This document shows positions 1-6,689 of a stretch of DNA of 9,900 bases, in pieces. Below the pieces are notes generated by a model. The model was not told the DNA's origin. It was given only the letters and a program-made list of their open reading frames with translations, and made no database searches. The position numbers and the translations under genes were made by a program. Numbering within the stretch: position 1 is the stretch's first letter; the number at the start of each line of letters is the position of its first letter. Source of the stretch: Rhodothermales bacterium (lineage in GTDB: Bacteria; Bacteroidota; Rhodothermia; Rhodothermales; VXPQ01); contig JANQSQ010000067.1 of assembly GCA_028283985.1 (NCBI GenBank), forward strand, positions 1 through 9,900, given 5' to 3'.

Positions 1-435
1 GGCTCGGTGAGCCATGAACTGATCTCGCTCGTCGATCTGATGGCGACGTTCGCTTCCGTTACCGGGCAGATGCTTCCCGACGATGCAGGCGAAGACAGCT
101 ACGACCTGACGCCCGTGCTGCTGGGTGAACCTCTGGAAGGACCCATCCGCGAGGCCGCTGTGCATCACTCGGTCAATGGCACATTCGCTATCCGGCAGGG
201 CTCCTGGAAGCTGATCGAAGGACTCGGATCGGGCGGTTTCACGCAGCCGGTATCCGTCGAACCGGGCCCGGGGGATCCATTGGGGCAGTTGTACCACCTC
301 GGAGACGATCCGGGCGAGACGAACAACCTGTATGCGGAGCACCCGGAAGTCGTCGAAAGGCTTTCCGCCTTGCTCGCCCGGTACCGGGAACAGGGATACA
401 GCCGCCCTATGACCGGAGCTCCCGCTCAACATTGA
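1..435 (+). CDS. Sulfatase (arylsulfatase family S1), C-terminal part only
   Basis: The reading frame is open from the first base, so the gene begins upstream and only about 144 C-terminal residues are visible. These are the C-terminal subdomain of a formylglycine sulfatase. Near the start is the SLVDLMATFASVTG segment that follows the catalytic core in these enzymes. It is followed by GEDSYDLTPVLLG, by AIRQGSWKLIEG (the strand where the product of the core is packed), and by QLYHLGDDPGETNNLY, the family's usual closing signature, then HPEVVERLSALLARYREQGYSR. The active-site cysteine motif and metal ligands lie outside the window, so activity cannot be judged. Known members hydrolyse sulfate esters of glycans or small aryl compounds in the periplasm. 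The stop is TGA at 433-435; the next gene starts 4 or 88 bp downstream on the same strand, so co-transcription is likely. Family assignment is firm; subfamily and substrate are not. Confidence 0.93.
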   Translation, partial: GSVSHELISLVDLMATFASVTGQMLPDDAGEDSYDLTPVLLGEPLEGPIREAAVHHSVNGTFAIRQGSWKLIEGLGSGGFTQPVSVEPGPGDPLGQLYHLGDDPGETNNLYAEHPEVVERLSALLARYREQGYSRPMTGAPAQH

Positions 436-523
436 TATAATGAAACCGTACGACGCCGTGGATATCCGGAACGCAACCCCGGATCATTACAGAAGCAACG
501 GCAAGATCACCTGGATCGAATCC

Positions 524-1816
524 ATGGGATCGCTGCTCTGCTTCCGCGCTGTACTTGTGTTGCTTGCAGCGTTGCTCTTCTGTGCGCCCGCGGCGACACA
601 GGCTTTCTCCCAGTCTTTTGCACCGGCCACCCCGGAAGAGGCGGGTGTTTCTTCGGAACGGCTTGCACGCATCGATGCGGCACTCGAACAGTACGTCGAG
701 CAAGAACGGCTACCGGGCGCCGCACTGGTAATAGGCCGGCGCGGGCATGTCGTCTATGCCAGGGCATTCGGCTACCGGGACCGTGAGGCGGAAGAACCGC
801 TCGATGTCACCGATCTTTTTCGTATCGCTTCGCAGACCAAGGCGGTCATTTCCGCGGGCGTGATGATTTTGCAGGAGCAGGGACGCTTGCTGATCGATCA
901 GGACCTGAGCGATTTTATTCCCGAATTCGACAGCACCACGGTGGCCGTGGAGAAAGAGGAAGGGGGCTATGAGATAGTTCCTGCCAAGCGCAAAATCACT
1001 GTGCGCGATCTGCTTACCCACACCGCCGGTATCGGATACGGTTGGGGCCCCGCCGCCGAGCGCTGGGTAGAGGCGGGTATTCAGGGCTGGTATTTTGCGG
1101 ACCGCGACGAACCGATCGCCGCAACGGTCGAGCGCATGGCGGATTTGCCCATGGACGCCCAACCGGGCGGGCAATTAGCGTACGGCTACGCCACGGACAT
1201 TCTGGGCGTGGTTATCGAGCGGGCTTCCGGCATGCCGCTGGACGAATTTCTGCGGGTCGAAATGTTCGAGCCGCTGGGCATGGCGGATACGCATTTCTAC
1301 GTGCCTCCGGAAAAAGCGGACCGGCTCGCTGTGGTGTACTCGCTGACGGAAGCGGACGGGATGGTTCGCGCGCCGGATCCGGGCCATATGGTCGGCCAGG
1401 GCATGTACCTCGAGGGACCGCGAAAGAGTTTTTCCGGGGGCGCCGGTCTGGTTTCCACGCCGGGAGACTATGCCCGCTTTCTGGAGGCGCTCCGGCGGGG
1501 AGGCATACTGGACGGGGCCCGCATTCTGTCGCCCAAGACGGTCCAATTGATGACGGTTGATCATGTGCGCGATGCATGGAAGGGAGACGGGGGCAGCGGG
1601 TTTGGTCTCGGTTTCGGCGTTATCGAGGAGCTTGGATGGAGCGGATTGCCGGGTTCTCCGGGAGCGTACTGGTGGGGAGGGGCCTATCACTCCACGTACT
1701 GGGTCGATCCGGCGGAAGAACTGGTCGTTTCGTATATGACGCAGGTTATCCCTGCCCAGGGCCTTGACGACCACCAGCGTATCCGGGCGCTTGTCTACCA
1801 GGCGCTGGTGGATTGA
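524..1816 (+). CDS. Secreted serine hydrolase, beta-lactamase / class C family (PF00144)
   Basis: From ATG 524 the product is 430 aa. The frame is open back to an ATG at 440, but that would put 28 polar residues before the signal peptide, so 524 is preferred; neither start has a good ribosome site. Residues 1-26 are a signal peptide (hydrophobic run AVLVLLAALLFCAPA, likely cleaved after TQA). The class C beta-lactamase / penicillin-binding fold follows: nucleophile motif S103-Q-T-K106 in FRIASQTK, second motif around Y220-G-Y222 in QLAYGYATDILG, and a third-motif region WWGGAYHSTYWVDP near 383-396. The FSGGAGLVSTPGDYARFLEAL block before the last motif is typical of the esterase/peptidase-like members often annotated serine hydrolase. 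Known relatives include esterases, D-aminopeptidases and true AmpC enzymes; nothing here supports antibiotic resistance. It probably acts in the periplasm. It follows the sulfatase on the same strand and converges on the next gene. Confidence 0.93.
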   Translation: MGSLLCFRAVLVLLAALLFCAPAATQAFSQSFAPATPEEAGVSSERLARIDAALEQYVEQERLPGAALVIGRRGHVVYARAFGYRDREAEEPLDVTDLFRIASQTKAVISAGVMILQEQGRLLIDQDLSDFIPEFDSTTVAVEKEEGGYEIVPAKRKITVRDLLTHTAGIGYGWGPAAERWVEAGIQGWYFADRDEPIAATVERMADLPMDAQPGGQLAYGYATDILGVVIERASGMPLDEFLRVEMFEPLGMADTHFYVPPEKADRLAVVYSLTEADGMVRAPDPGHMVGQGMYLEGPRKSFSGGAGLVSTPGDYARFLEALRRGGILDGARILSPKTVQLMTVDHVRDAWKGDGGSGFGLGFGVIEELGWSGLPGSPGAYWWGGAYHSTYWVDPAEELVVSYMTQVIPAQGLDDHQRIRALVYQALVD

Positions 1817-1839
1817 CGCGCATGGACTGAGTCGGCGCA

Positions 1840-1857
1840 ACGAAGCGGCCGCTTCGT
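1840..1857. terminator. Perfect 18-bp palindrome in a convergent gap, possible two-way terminator
   Basis: The 62-bp gap between two convergent stops holds ACGAAGCGGCCGCTTCGT, identical to its own reverse complement. As RNA it can form a 7-bp stem with a GGCC tetraloop from either strand. It sits almost exactly midway, 23 bp from one stop and 21 bp from the other, which suits a shared terminator. No T-tract follows on either side, so it is not a textbook intrinsic terminator; a protein-binding palindrome is the alternative. Confidence 0.45.
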
Positions 1858-1878
1858 ATGGAGGCAGCGAAATGAATA

Positions 1879-2964
1879 TCAGAGGCCGTCGTTCCAGAGC
1901 CGGGCGCGTTGCATGAAGACGGAAGGATCTTCACGCCATTGGGCATAGCCGATCTGCATACTGTCGGTCAGCCAGTCGATTCTTTCGTCGATGCATGAAC
2001 GCAACGGAGCGTCGTTGACGTTGAGCGTGAAACCGCCCAGTTCGATCGCGGTGTCGAGCGCCGTAACGGCGAACGCGCCGTCCGAGATGCTGCTGGCGTC
2101 GCGATTGCCGATTTCGCCGCGGGCGATTGCATCGATATCGCCGTTGCGAAGCGCATTCAGTAGTTCGGTTTCTCCCGTCAATTCGCCGAGGTAGACGATC
2201 TGCGGCATGGAAGGAGCAGGCGGATGGAGATGGCTTCGAAGACGCAGCGCAGGCGAGACATATCCGGCTGAGATGGTGTAGTCCGGCGTTCCGTCGGCCG
2301 TCAGGATGCCGTCGGGCGTTTCGATCTGTGTCCCTTCGACCAGTACGCCGTCGGAGTCTATCAGACCGGTGATTTGCAGCAGCCTGACCTCGCCGGTCGT
2401 CGCCGGTAATACGCCGACGCGGATTTCGTTCGTCAGATCGGCGTAGGCGGCGATGCGATCAGTGTCTTCCGACCGCACCAGCAACGATTGCCGGAATGTG
2501 ATGTGTCCGGCTGTGAATTCGACCACTTTGCTTCCGGCCTCATCCTTCGTTCGCGATTCGAGGATCGTGATTCCTCCGCCCGCCATATCGTAGCCCGTCG
2601 CGGAGGGTTTCAGCCAGATCCCGCTCCACTCGGCGACAGGGTGGCGGTCGAACGACAGATTGGTCTCATCCATGGTTTCCAGCGCGGTGATCAGATCGGC
2701 TTCGTAGCCGCGGTGATCGCCGAAACCGGGCAATGCCGGGTTCTCGTCGGCGCTGTAGCTGACGGGCGCGAAGAAAGCGTAGAAGCCGAGATTCAGCGTT
2801 CGGCCTTCGTCGACGCAGCCCGTGGCGGACATTGGATCTGCGGGCGAACACCCTGATGCGTACATCAGAATCGCCATCAGCCATGCGGCGCCGGCGGCGA
2901 TGGAAAAACGCGGTCGTTTTGCAGCGAACAAGGCGGGTGGTCCGGAAGGTATGAGGGTTGGCAT
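1879..2964 (-). CDS. Family 3 extracellular solute-binding lipoprotein (SBP_bac_3-like)
   Basis: The 361-aa product begins at ATG 2964; the frame also opens at GTG 2994, but that only lengthens the basic leader. Residues 1-39 form a lipoprotein signal peptide: basic AAKRPRF, hydrophobic IAAGAAWLMAILMYAS, then lipobox ASGC with Cys39. The mature part starts with TLNLGFYAFFAPVSY (about 56-70), then GYEADLITALE (about 87-97) and YDMAGGGITILESR, the order seen in the first lobe of polar amino-acid binding proteins (PF00497). A second-lobe stretch, LLNALRNGDIDAIARGE, and a closing CIDERIDWLTDSMQIGYAQWREDPSVF helix follow. The family binds amino acids or similar small solutes for ABC uptake, or serves as a sensor or enzyme domain. 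No ABC permease or ATPase gene adjoins it, so it is an orphan here and the ligand is unknown. It is divergent from the oxidoreductase gene with a long leader. Confidence 0.82.
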   Translation of the reverse strand: MPTLIPSGPPALFAAKRPRFSIAAGAAWLMAILMYASGCSPADPMSATGCVDEGRTLNLGFYAFFAPVSYSADENPALPGFGDHRGYEADLITALETMDETNLSFDRHPVAEWSGIWLKPSATGYDMAGGGITILESRTKDEAGSKVVEFTAGHITFRQSLLVRSEDTDRIAAYADLTNEIRVGVLPATTGEVRLLQITGLIDSDGVLVEGTQIETPDGILTADGTPDYTISAGYVSPALRLRSHLHPPAPSMPQIVYLGELTGETELLNALRNGDIDAIARGEIGNRDASSISDGAFAVTALDTAIELGGFTLNVNDAPLRSCIDERIDWLTDSMQIGYAQWREDPSVFMQRARLWNDGL

Positions 2965-3027
2965 GGCGAAGCCTTGCACACGGAGTTCTGACACGGGCGC
3001 TCGACAAAGCCCCGATTCTTGTTCCGG

Positions 3028-3048
3028 GCCCGATTTGTCGGATCGGGC
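3028..3048 (-). other. Hairpin in the leader of the solute-binding protein gene
   Basis: GCCCGAT at 3028-3034 pairs with ATCGGGC at 3042-3048 across a 7-nt loop. It lies between the candidate promoter and the start codon of the leftward gene, so it would be in its 5' leader. A second possible pairing, two GGCGCC blocks about 12 nt apart at roughly 3047-3070, lies next to it. No known riboswitch was recognised; this may be only structure from GC-rich sequence. Confidence 0.3.
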
Positions 3049-3140
3049 GCCGGTTCATGGACAGGCGCCGTCGATTGTGGCGAAGCGGTTGCGCCGGGTC
3101 CGACGGCAATGGCCCGGCCACGGCAAGGAAGTTTCCGCAA

Positions 3141-3172
3141 CAAAGATAGCATATGTTTTTATCCGATCGCAA
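3141..3172 (-). promoter_or_regulatory. Candidate Bacteroidota-type promoter for the solute-binding protein gene
   Basis: Read on the minus strand, TATCTTTG (3141-3148) matches the TAnnTTTG -7 consensus exactly, and TTG (3170-3172) stands 21 bp upstream as the -33 box. The spacer contains an AT-rich patch around 3151-3162, unlike the GC-rich surroundings. Transcription would begin near 3136, giving a leader of roughly 170 nt to ATG 2964. The match is to sequence only. Confidence 0.5.
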
Positions 3173-3269
3173 GACGCGGCGCGGGGGTTGCGAACGCCGA
3201 TTCGGATCGGGAAATCGATACGGTCGGGGGCCGCCGAGGCGCGCATTTTGACACGGCGTCACACAGGGC

Positions 3270-3299
3270 TTGACAGCAAATGAAAAATTTGTACATTCA
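3270..3299 (+). promoter_or_regulatory. Candidate promoter for the Gfo/Idh/MocA gene
   Basis: A TTG (3270-3272) is followed after 19 bp by TACATTCA (3292-3299), which fits six of eight positions of the Bacteroidota TTG / TAnnTTTG layout. The same place also reads as TTGACA (3270-3275), 16 bp, TACATT, a passable sigma-70 type promoter. It lies in the most AT-rich part of the divergent region (about 3277-3310). Transcription would start near 3305, leaving a leader of about 110 nt. A second TTGACA at 3248-3253 has no partner box. The rest of the gap from 2965 to 3413 holds no gene that I can support. Confidence 0.45.
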
Positions 3300-3413
3300 A
3301 AAGGAATAGACAGGCACGGTGGCATGCCGGGGGTATTGCAGGTGCGATAGCCTCTATAGCCACAGGAAGATGTATTTATCCCGGTCAACTACTCACGAAG
3401 ACGCAACACGCTG

Positions 3414-4916
3414 ATGGAAGGATCGAAAAAGGGTTTTTCACGCAGAAAATTTATCGGGGGCATGGCGGCGGCCTCGGCTCTCTCTGTAGTTCCTCGTCAT
3501 GTACTGGGCGGTGCGGGCTTTGTAGCCCCCAGCGACAAGATCAACATTGCGCAGATCGGCGCCGGCACCCAGGCGCTTCGCCAGTTGAACGGCGGTACGA
3601 TGCAGCGCGACGACATCCGGGTTACGAGCGTGACCGACCCCAACCGCGATACGCAGGATTACGTGGATTGGGGCCGGTTCGGCACGCGGCGCAGTATCCG
3701 CCGGTTGCTGCAGGATGATTCCTGGGGCGAAGGAGATACGGGTACGCGCGGCGGCCGCGATTATGCTAAACTCGTCATTGATACGTACTATGCCGAGTCG
3801 GGTGATTCCGATGGGGTGCGCACGTACGAGGATTACCGGGAGATGCTTGCCGCCGAAGACGACGCGGACGCCGTGGTCGTTATCGTGCCGGATCACCTCC
3901 ATGCGCACATTTCCATTGCGGCCATGAAGGCAGGAAAGGCGGTCATCATGCACAAGCCGGTCGGGCTTTCGCCGCATGAAGTGCGCCGTGTTCTCGAGAC
4001 GGAAAAGGAAACCGGCGCCGTGACGCATCTTTTGGCCTACAGCGCGCCGGAGAACCACGGACGCCTGAAGGCCTGGCTGGAAATCGGCGCCATAGGGCAT
4101 GTCCTTGAAGTGCACAACTGGACGAATCGGCCCGTGTGGCCCCAGGCCTGGCCTGATTATCCCCAGGAGCAGGCAGCGATTCCCGACGGATTCAATTGGG
4201 ATCTGTGGCAAGGGCCTGTCCCGCATCAGCAGTACCATCCGCTCCTGACGCACACGCTGTACCGGGGCTGGTACAACTACGGGGCAGGGTGTCTCGGCGA
4301 CATGGGCAATTACAGCTTGTGGCAGCCGCATCGTTTCCTGAAGTTAGGGGCGCCGGACATGGTGGAAGCGTACACGAGCAAGAGCGTTATTCTGAACGAC
4401 GACCTGGTATGCAGGACGCGCCATTTTTCACCGGTCGCTTTTCCGAGCGCCAGCCAGATTCATTTTCGGCATCCCCGCACGGAAGATCGCCCCGAAGTGG
4501 ATGTCTACTGGTATAGCGGCTCCATGAAACCGCAGACGCCGGAGGAATTGTTGATGGCTGATGGACAGCTTCCGGGCGAGGGCATGTTGTTCGTCGGGTC
4601 GAATGGCAAAATCCTTTGCGGCTTCCGGGGAGAAAATCCGCGATTGCTTCCGGAGCATCGGATGACGTCCATGAATATCGAGGAAGAGGAAGTCCGCGAG
4701 ATGAATCAGGACGACGAGTGGACCGAGGCCGTGCGCACGAAGGAGCCCTCGCGCGGGTCGTTCAGCGAAGCAGCCAGCCTTGCAGAGACGACAGCGCTCG
4801 GCATCTCCGCCGTGCAGAATCCGGCAACGCGTTTGCTCTGGGATTCGGAGAACATGACGTTCACGAACGCCGACGTTCCGGCGCACCGTACGTACCGGGA
4901 AGGCTGGGAATTGTAG
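3414..4916 (+). CDS. Tat-exported Gfo/Idh/MocA-family oxidoreductase
   Basis: The 500-aa product is an NAD(P)-dependent sugar or polyol oxidoreductase-like protein exported folded. The Tat signal is at residues 9-33: SRRKFIGG, then AAASALSVV, ending PRHVLGG. The Rossmann domain starts at KINIAQIGAGTQ (42-53); DAVVVIVPDHLHAHISIAA (152-170) and VIMHKPVG (177-184) correspond to the family's nucleotide-binding loop and E-K-P motif, with His180 in place of Glu. The C-terminal substrate domain contains GFNWDLWQGPVP (259-270) and GCLGDMGNYSLWQPHRF (292-308), and the protein ends in YREGWEL, the usual end of this subgroup. In most relatives the D-M-G motif is followed by a catalytic His two residues on; here Asn299-Tyr300 replace it, so catalysis may be altered. 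Residues 88-135 form an insertion rich in Gly, Arg and Asp. Some family members act on glycosides by transient oxidation. The stop codon TAG overlaps the left end of the inverted-repeat element. Confidence 0.94.
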   Translation: MEGSKKGFSRRKFIGGMAAASALSVVPRHVLGGAGFVAPSDKINIAQIGAGTQALRQLNGGTMQRDDIRVTSVTDPNRDTQDYVDWGRFGTRRSIRRLLQDDSWGEGDTGTRGGRDYAKLVIDTYYAESGDSDGVRTYEDYREMLAAEDDADAVVVIVPDHLHAHISIAAMKAGKAVIMHKPVGLSPHEVRRVLETEKETGAVTHLLAYSAPENHGRLKAWLEIGAIGHVLEVHNWTNRPVWPQAWPDYPQEQAAIPDGFNWDLWQGPVPHQQYHPLLTHTLYRGWYNYGAGCLGDMGNYSLWQPHRFLKLGAPDMVEAYTSKSVILNDDLVCRTRHFSPVAFPSASQIHFRHPRTEDRPEVDVYWYSGSMKPQTPEELLMADGQLPGEGMLFVGSNGKILCGFRGENPRLLPEHRMTSMNIEEEEVREMNQDDEWTEAVRTKEPSRGSFSEAASLAETTALGISAVQNPATRLLWDSENMTFTNADVPAHRTYREGWEL

Positions 4917-5107
4917 GATACTCTGATCAAAACCACTTCGCTCAGCGCTTCACGTTCGTGCGTGAAGCGCCCTTCGGGAGGCTGCGAGGGGTGCGCTGGC
5001 TGCGTCATTCCTCATTATGCGGGGCCGCCACCTGCATTGCTTCGTCATTTTTTGCCAGCGCGCCCCTTTCAGCCTCTGAGCTTTGCGGACTTAATCAGAG
5101 TATCCTA
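4914..5107. mobile_element. MITE-like palindromic element with long terminal inverted repeats
   Basis: The two ends are perfect 14-bp inverted repeats: TAGGATACTCTGAT at 4914-4927 and its complement at 5094-5107. Similarity continues inward: 25 of 32 positions match between 4914-4945 and 5076-5107. The left arm then carries 33 extra bases (4946-4978), after which a further 22 positions (4979-5000 against 5054-5075) match at 19. So each arm is about 54 bp with 44 matches. The 53-bp centre can fold again around ATGC/GCAT at about 5017-5037. Both ends are TA, as expected if the element entered at a TA target like Tc1/mariner and IS630 relatives. At 190-194 bp it is too short to encode a transposase, so it would be non-autonomous. 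Family membership is inferred from structure only; a large transcriptional or processing hairpin is the alternative. The remaining 95 bp to the next gene hold only a weak 5-bp stem at 5113-5126. Confidence 0.65.
4945..4970. repeat. Hairpin carried only by the left arm of the palindromic element
   Basis: GCGCTTCACG (4945-4954) and CGTGAAGCGC (4961-4970) form a perfect 10-bp stem around a 6-nt loop TTCGTG. This makes up most of the stretch that the left arm has and the right arm lacks. It begins 29 bases after the oxidoreductase stop, so in the transcript it could also act as a 3'-end stabilising or terminating structure; CCCTTCGGGAGG follows, but no T-tract. Confidence 0.6.
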
Positions 5108-5202
5108 TAGCCGGAATGGTTATTCCACGGGGCGCCGCGCACGGTTTGCAACCCGGATGTTTGTACTGAGCTGTATACCGTGTGCGGGATATCCCCTTGC
5201 CG

Positions 5203-6507
5203 TTAGGCCAGGAACACGTAGCGCAGGAGGAAGAGGGCTGCGAGCAGGTGCACCAGCCAGGAAACCTCTCCGGCGCGCCTCCGCAATATCTTGAGGGCGG
5301 AAAAGGCGATCAGGCCCATCGCCAGTCCGTCCGCGATGCTGAATGTGAGCGGCATGCCCGCCATGATCAGGATTGCGGGGACCGCCGTGTCGATGTTATC
5401 CCAGTCGATCTCTCGCGCCAGCCCAACCGTGGTGGCGCCAATGATGATCAGGGCCGCCGCCACGACCGCTGCCGGAATAGAGGTCGCAAAGAATGCGGCC
5501 GGCAGGGCGATGAGAAACAATACGCCGGTGACGACGGCCGTCAATCCGGATCGCCCGCCGGCGGCGATTCCGGCGGCGCTTTCGATATAGGTGGTCACCG
5601 TGGATGTGCCGGTCAGGGCGCCCCCTATCGTCGCTGCTCCGTCTACCCCCAGCATGTGTCCGAGACGGGGCACCTCTCCTTTGGCGTTTTCGAGCCCTGC
5701 TTTTTTGATCAGCCCGATCACGGTGCCGAGGGAATCGAAGAAATCCACGAAAAGCATGGCGAAAACGATATCCAGCAGTCCGATGGACAAGGCGCCCTGC
5801 AGGTCGAGCGCAAAGAGTGCATCCAGCGCGCCGCCTTCCTGGGCGCCTCCTCCTCCAAGCATGCCCAGCGGGATGGCTGCCAACGTGGCTACCACAATGC
5901 CGATGAGGATGCCGGCCCGTATGCCCCGCGACAGCAGCGTTGCAATCAGAAACAACGTTCCGATCGCCAGGAGGGCCTGCGGCGAAGTCAGGTCGCCGCG
6001 CGTTACGAGCGTGGCCGGATGCGCCTGGATCAGCCCGGCGTTATTCAGGCCGATCATCATCAGAAAAAGCCCGATGCCTGCTCCGATGGCGGGAAGCAGT
6101 TCACGAGGCATCATGCGTACGATGGCTTGCCGTACGCCCACGACGGTAAGCAGCACGAAAACCACTCCCGAAAGAAATACGACCCCGAGCGCTTCTTGCC
6201 AACCGAGGCCCATGCCCTGCACGACCGTGTAGGTAAAGAACGCGTTCAGCCCCATGCCGGGCGCCACCGCGAGCGGCAGGCGGGCCCACAATCCCATGGC
6301 GATCGTGCCGAATCCGCTCATCAGGCAGGTCGCGAATGCTGCGGCTGCCGGAGGAATTCCGGCGTCGGCGAGAATGGCGGGGTTCACGGCGATGATGTAG
6401 CTCATCGCCAGGAAGGTCGTCGCGCCGGCGAGGACCTCTGTGCGCACCGATGTACCGAGGGCGGGCAGATCGAAGTACCGTTCGAGGCGGTTCAGCAGGG
6501 AAGACAT
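5203..6507 (-). CDS. NCS2-family purine permease (AzgA/PbuG-like)
   Basis: ATG 6507 gives 434 aa, the usual size; a TTG four codons upstream is a weaker alternative. The protein is an inner-membrane proton symporter of the AzgA branch of the nucleobase-cation symporter 2 family, whose known members take up adenine, guanine or hypoxanthine. It opens with LLNRLERYFDLPALGTSVRT and EVLAGATTFLAMSYIIAVNP, the family's standard first segment. APGMGLNAFF is at 82-91, DFFDSLGT at 255-262 and GTSTVTTYIESAAG at 300-313, the last being the hallmark of the substrate-binding half-helix, with GGRSGLTAVVTG just after. About a dozen or more hydrophobic segments are visible through the chain, and it ends in LAALFLLRYVFLA. 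Which purine is carried cannot be told. It stands alone, divergent from the PIG-L gene, with no purine riboswitch seen upstream. Confidence 0.95.
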   Translation of the reverse strand: MSSLLNRLERYFDLPALGTSVRTEVLAGATTFLAMSYIIAVNPAILADAGIPPAAAAFATCLMSGFGTIAMGLWARLPLAVAPGMGLNAFFTYTVVQGMGLGWQEALGVVFLSGVVFVLLTVVGVRQAIVRMMPRELLPAIGAGIGLFLMMIGLNNAGLIQAHPATLVTRGDLTSPQALLAIGTLFLIATLLSRGIRAGILIGIVVATLAAIPLGMLGGGGAQEGGALDALFALDLQGALSIGLLDIVFAMLFVDFFDSLGTVIGLIKKAGLENAKGEVPRLGHMLGVDGAATIGGALTGTSTVTTYIESAAGIAAGGRSGLTAVVTGVLFLIALPAAFFATSIPAAVVAAALIIIGATTVGLAREIDWDNIDTAVPAILIMAGMPLTFSIADGLAMGLIAFSALKILRRRAGEVSWLVHLLAALFLLRYVFLA

Positions 6508-6618
6508 CGTGTTGCGCAATGGATTGGGGGCGCCGAGCGTGCAAAGCCGTTCCGGATTGCCGGCATGGCCTCGGGCAGGGAAACTGCATCGAAATTAGCC
6601 CAATCTCTACAAACAAAG

Positions 6619-6648
6619 TTGAGGGAATGAATTTTTTCCGTACGTTAG
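6619..6648 (+). promoter_or_regulatory. Candidate promoter for the PIG-L gene
   Basis: TTG at 6619-6621 is followed after 19 bp by TACGTTAG (6641-6648), one base off the TAnnTTTG consensus. Transcription would begin near 6655, upstream of ATG 6690 but downstream of the alternative ATG 6627, which supports the later start. The T-rich run at 6631-6637 is the most AT-rich part of this divergent gap. Confidence 0.33.
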
Positions 6649-6689
6649 CCAAGCGATCCCCGTTGCACAAACGATCTCCACCCGTACCT

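Noticed and set aside
436..441. TATAAT sequence right after the first sulfatase stop
   Set aside because: It resembles a -10 box, but no -35 or -33 partner was found at proper spacing and the gene is probably in the upstream transcript. It does weakly favour the start at 524 over 440.
1175..1840. A 221-codon open frame antisense to the serine hydrolase
   Set aside because: It has no recognisable domain, lies opposite conserved hydrolase motifs, and has atypical composition.
3438..4331. A 297-codon open frame antisense to the oxidoreductase
   Set aside because: It has an Arg/His/Ala-rich composition with no motif, and the opposite strand encodes a clear Gfo/Idh/MocA protein.
4914..5107. Integron attC site or CRISPR-like repeat as explanation for the palindrome
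   Set aside because: No attC core sites are visible, there is no repeat-spacer periodicity, and there is no integrase or Cas gene; terminal inverted repeats with TA ends fit a MITE better.
5113..5126. GGAAT/ATTCC hairpin downstream of the permease gene
   Set aside because: The stem is only 5 bp, there is no T-tract, and it lies 77 bp beyond the permease stop, too weak to call a terminator.
6450..6626. N-terminal extension of the PIG-L gene into the permease gene
   Set aside because: The extra residues are antisense permease sequence, and the signal peptide begins at 6690, so the extension is not a real part of the protein.
5182..6630. A 482-codon open frame on the plus strand across the permease gene
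   Set aside because: It is antisense to a fully recognisable NCS2 permease, has a low-complexity composition rich in Arg, Gln, Gly and His, and shows no domain. It is a shadow of GC-rich coding sequence.
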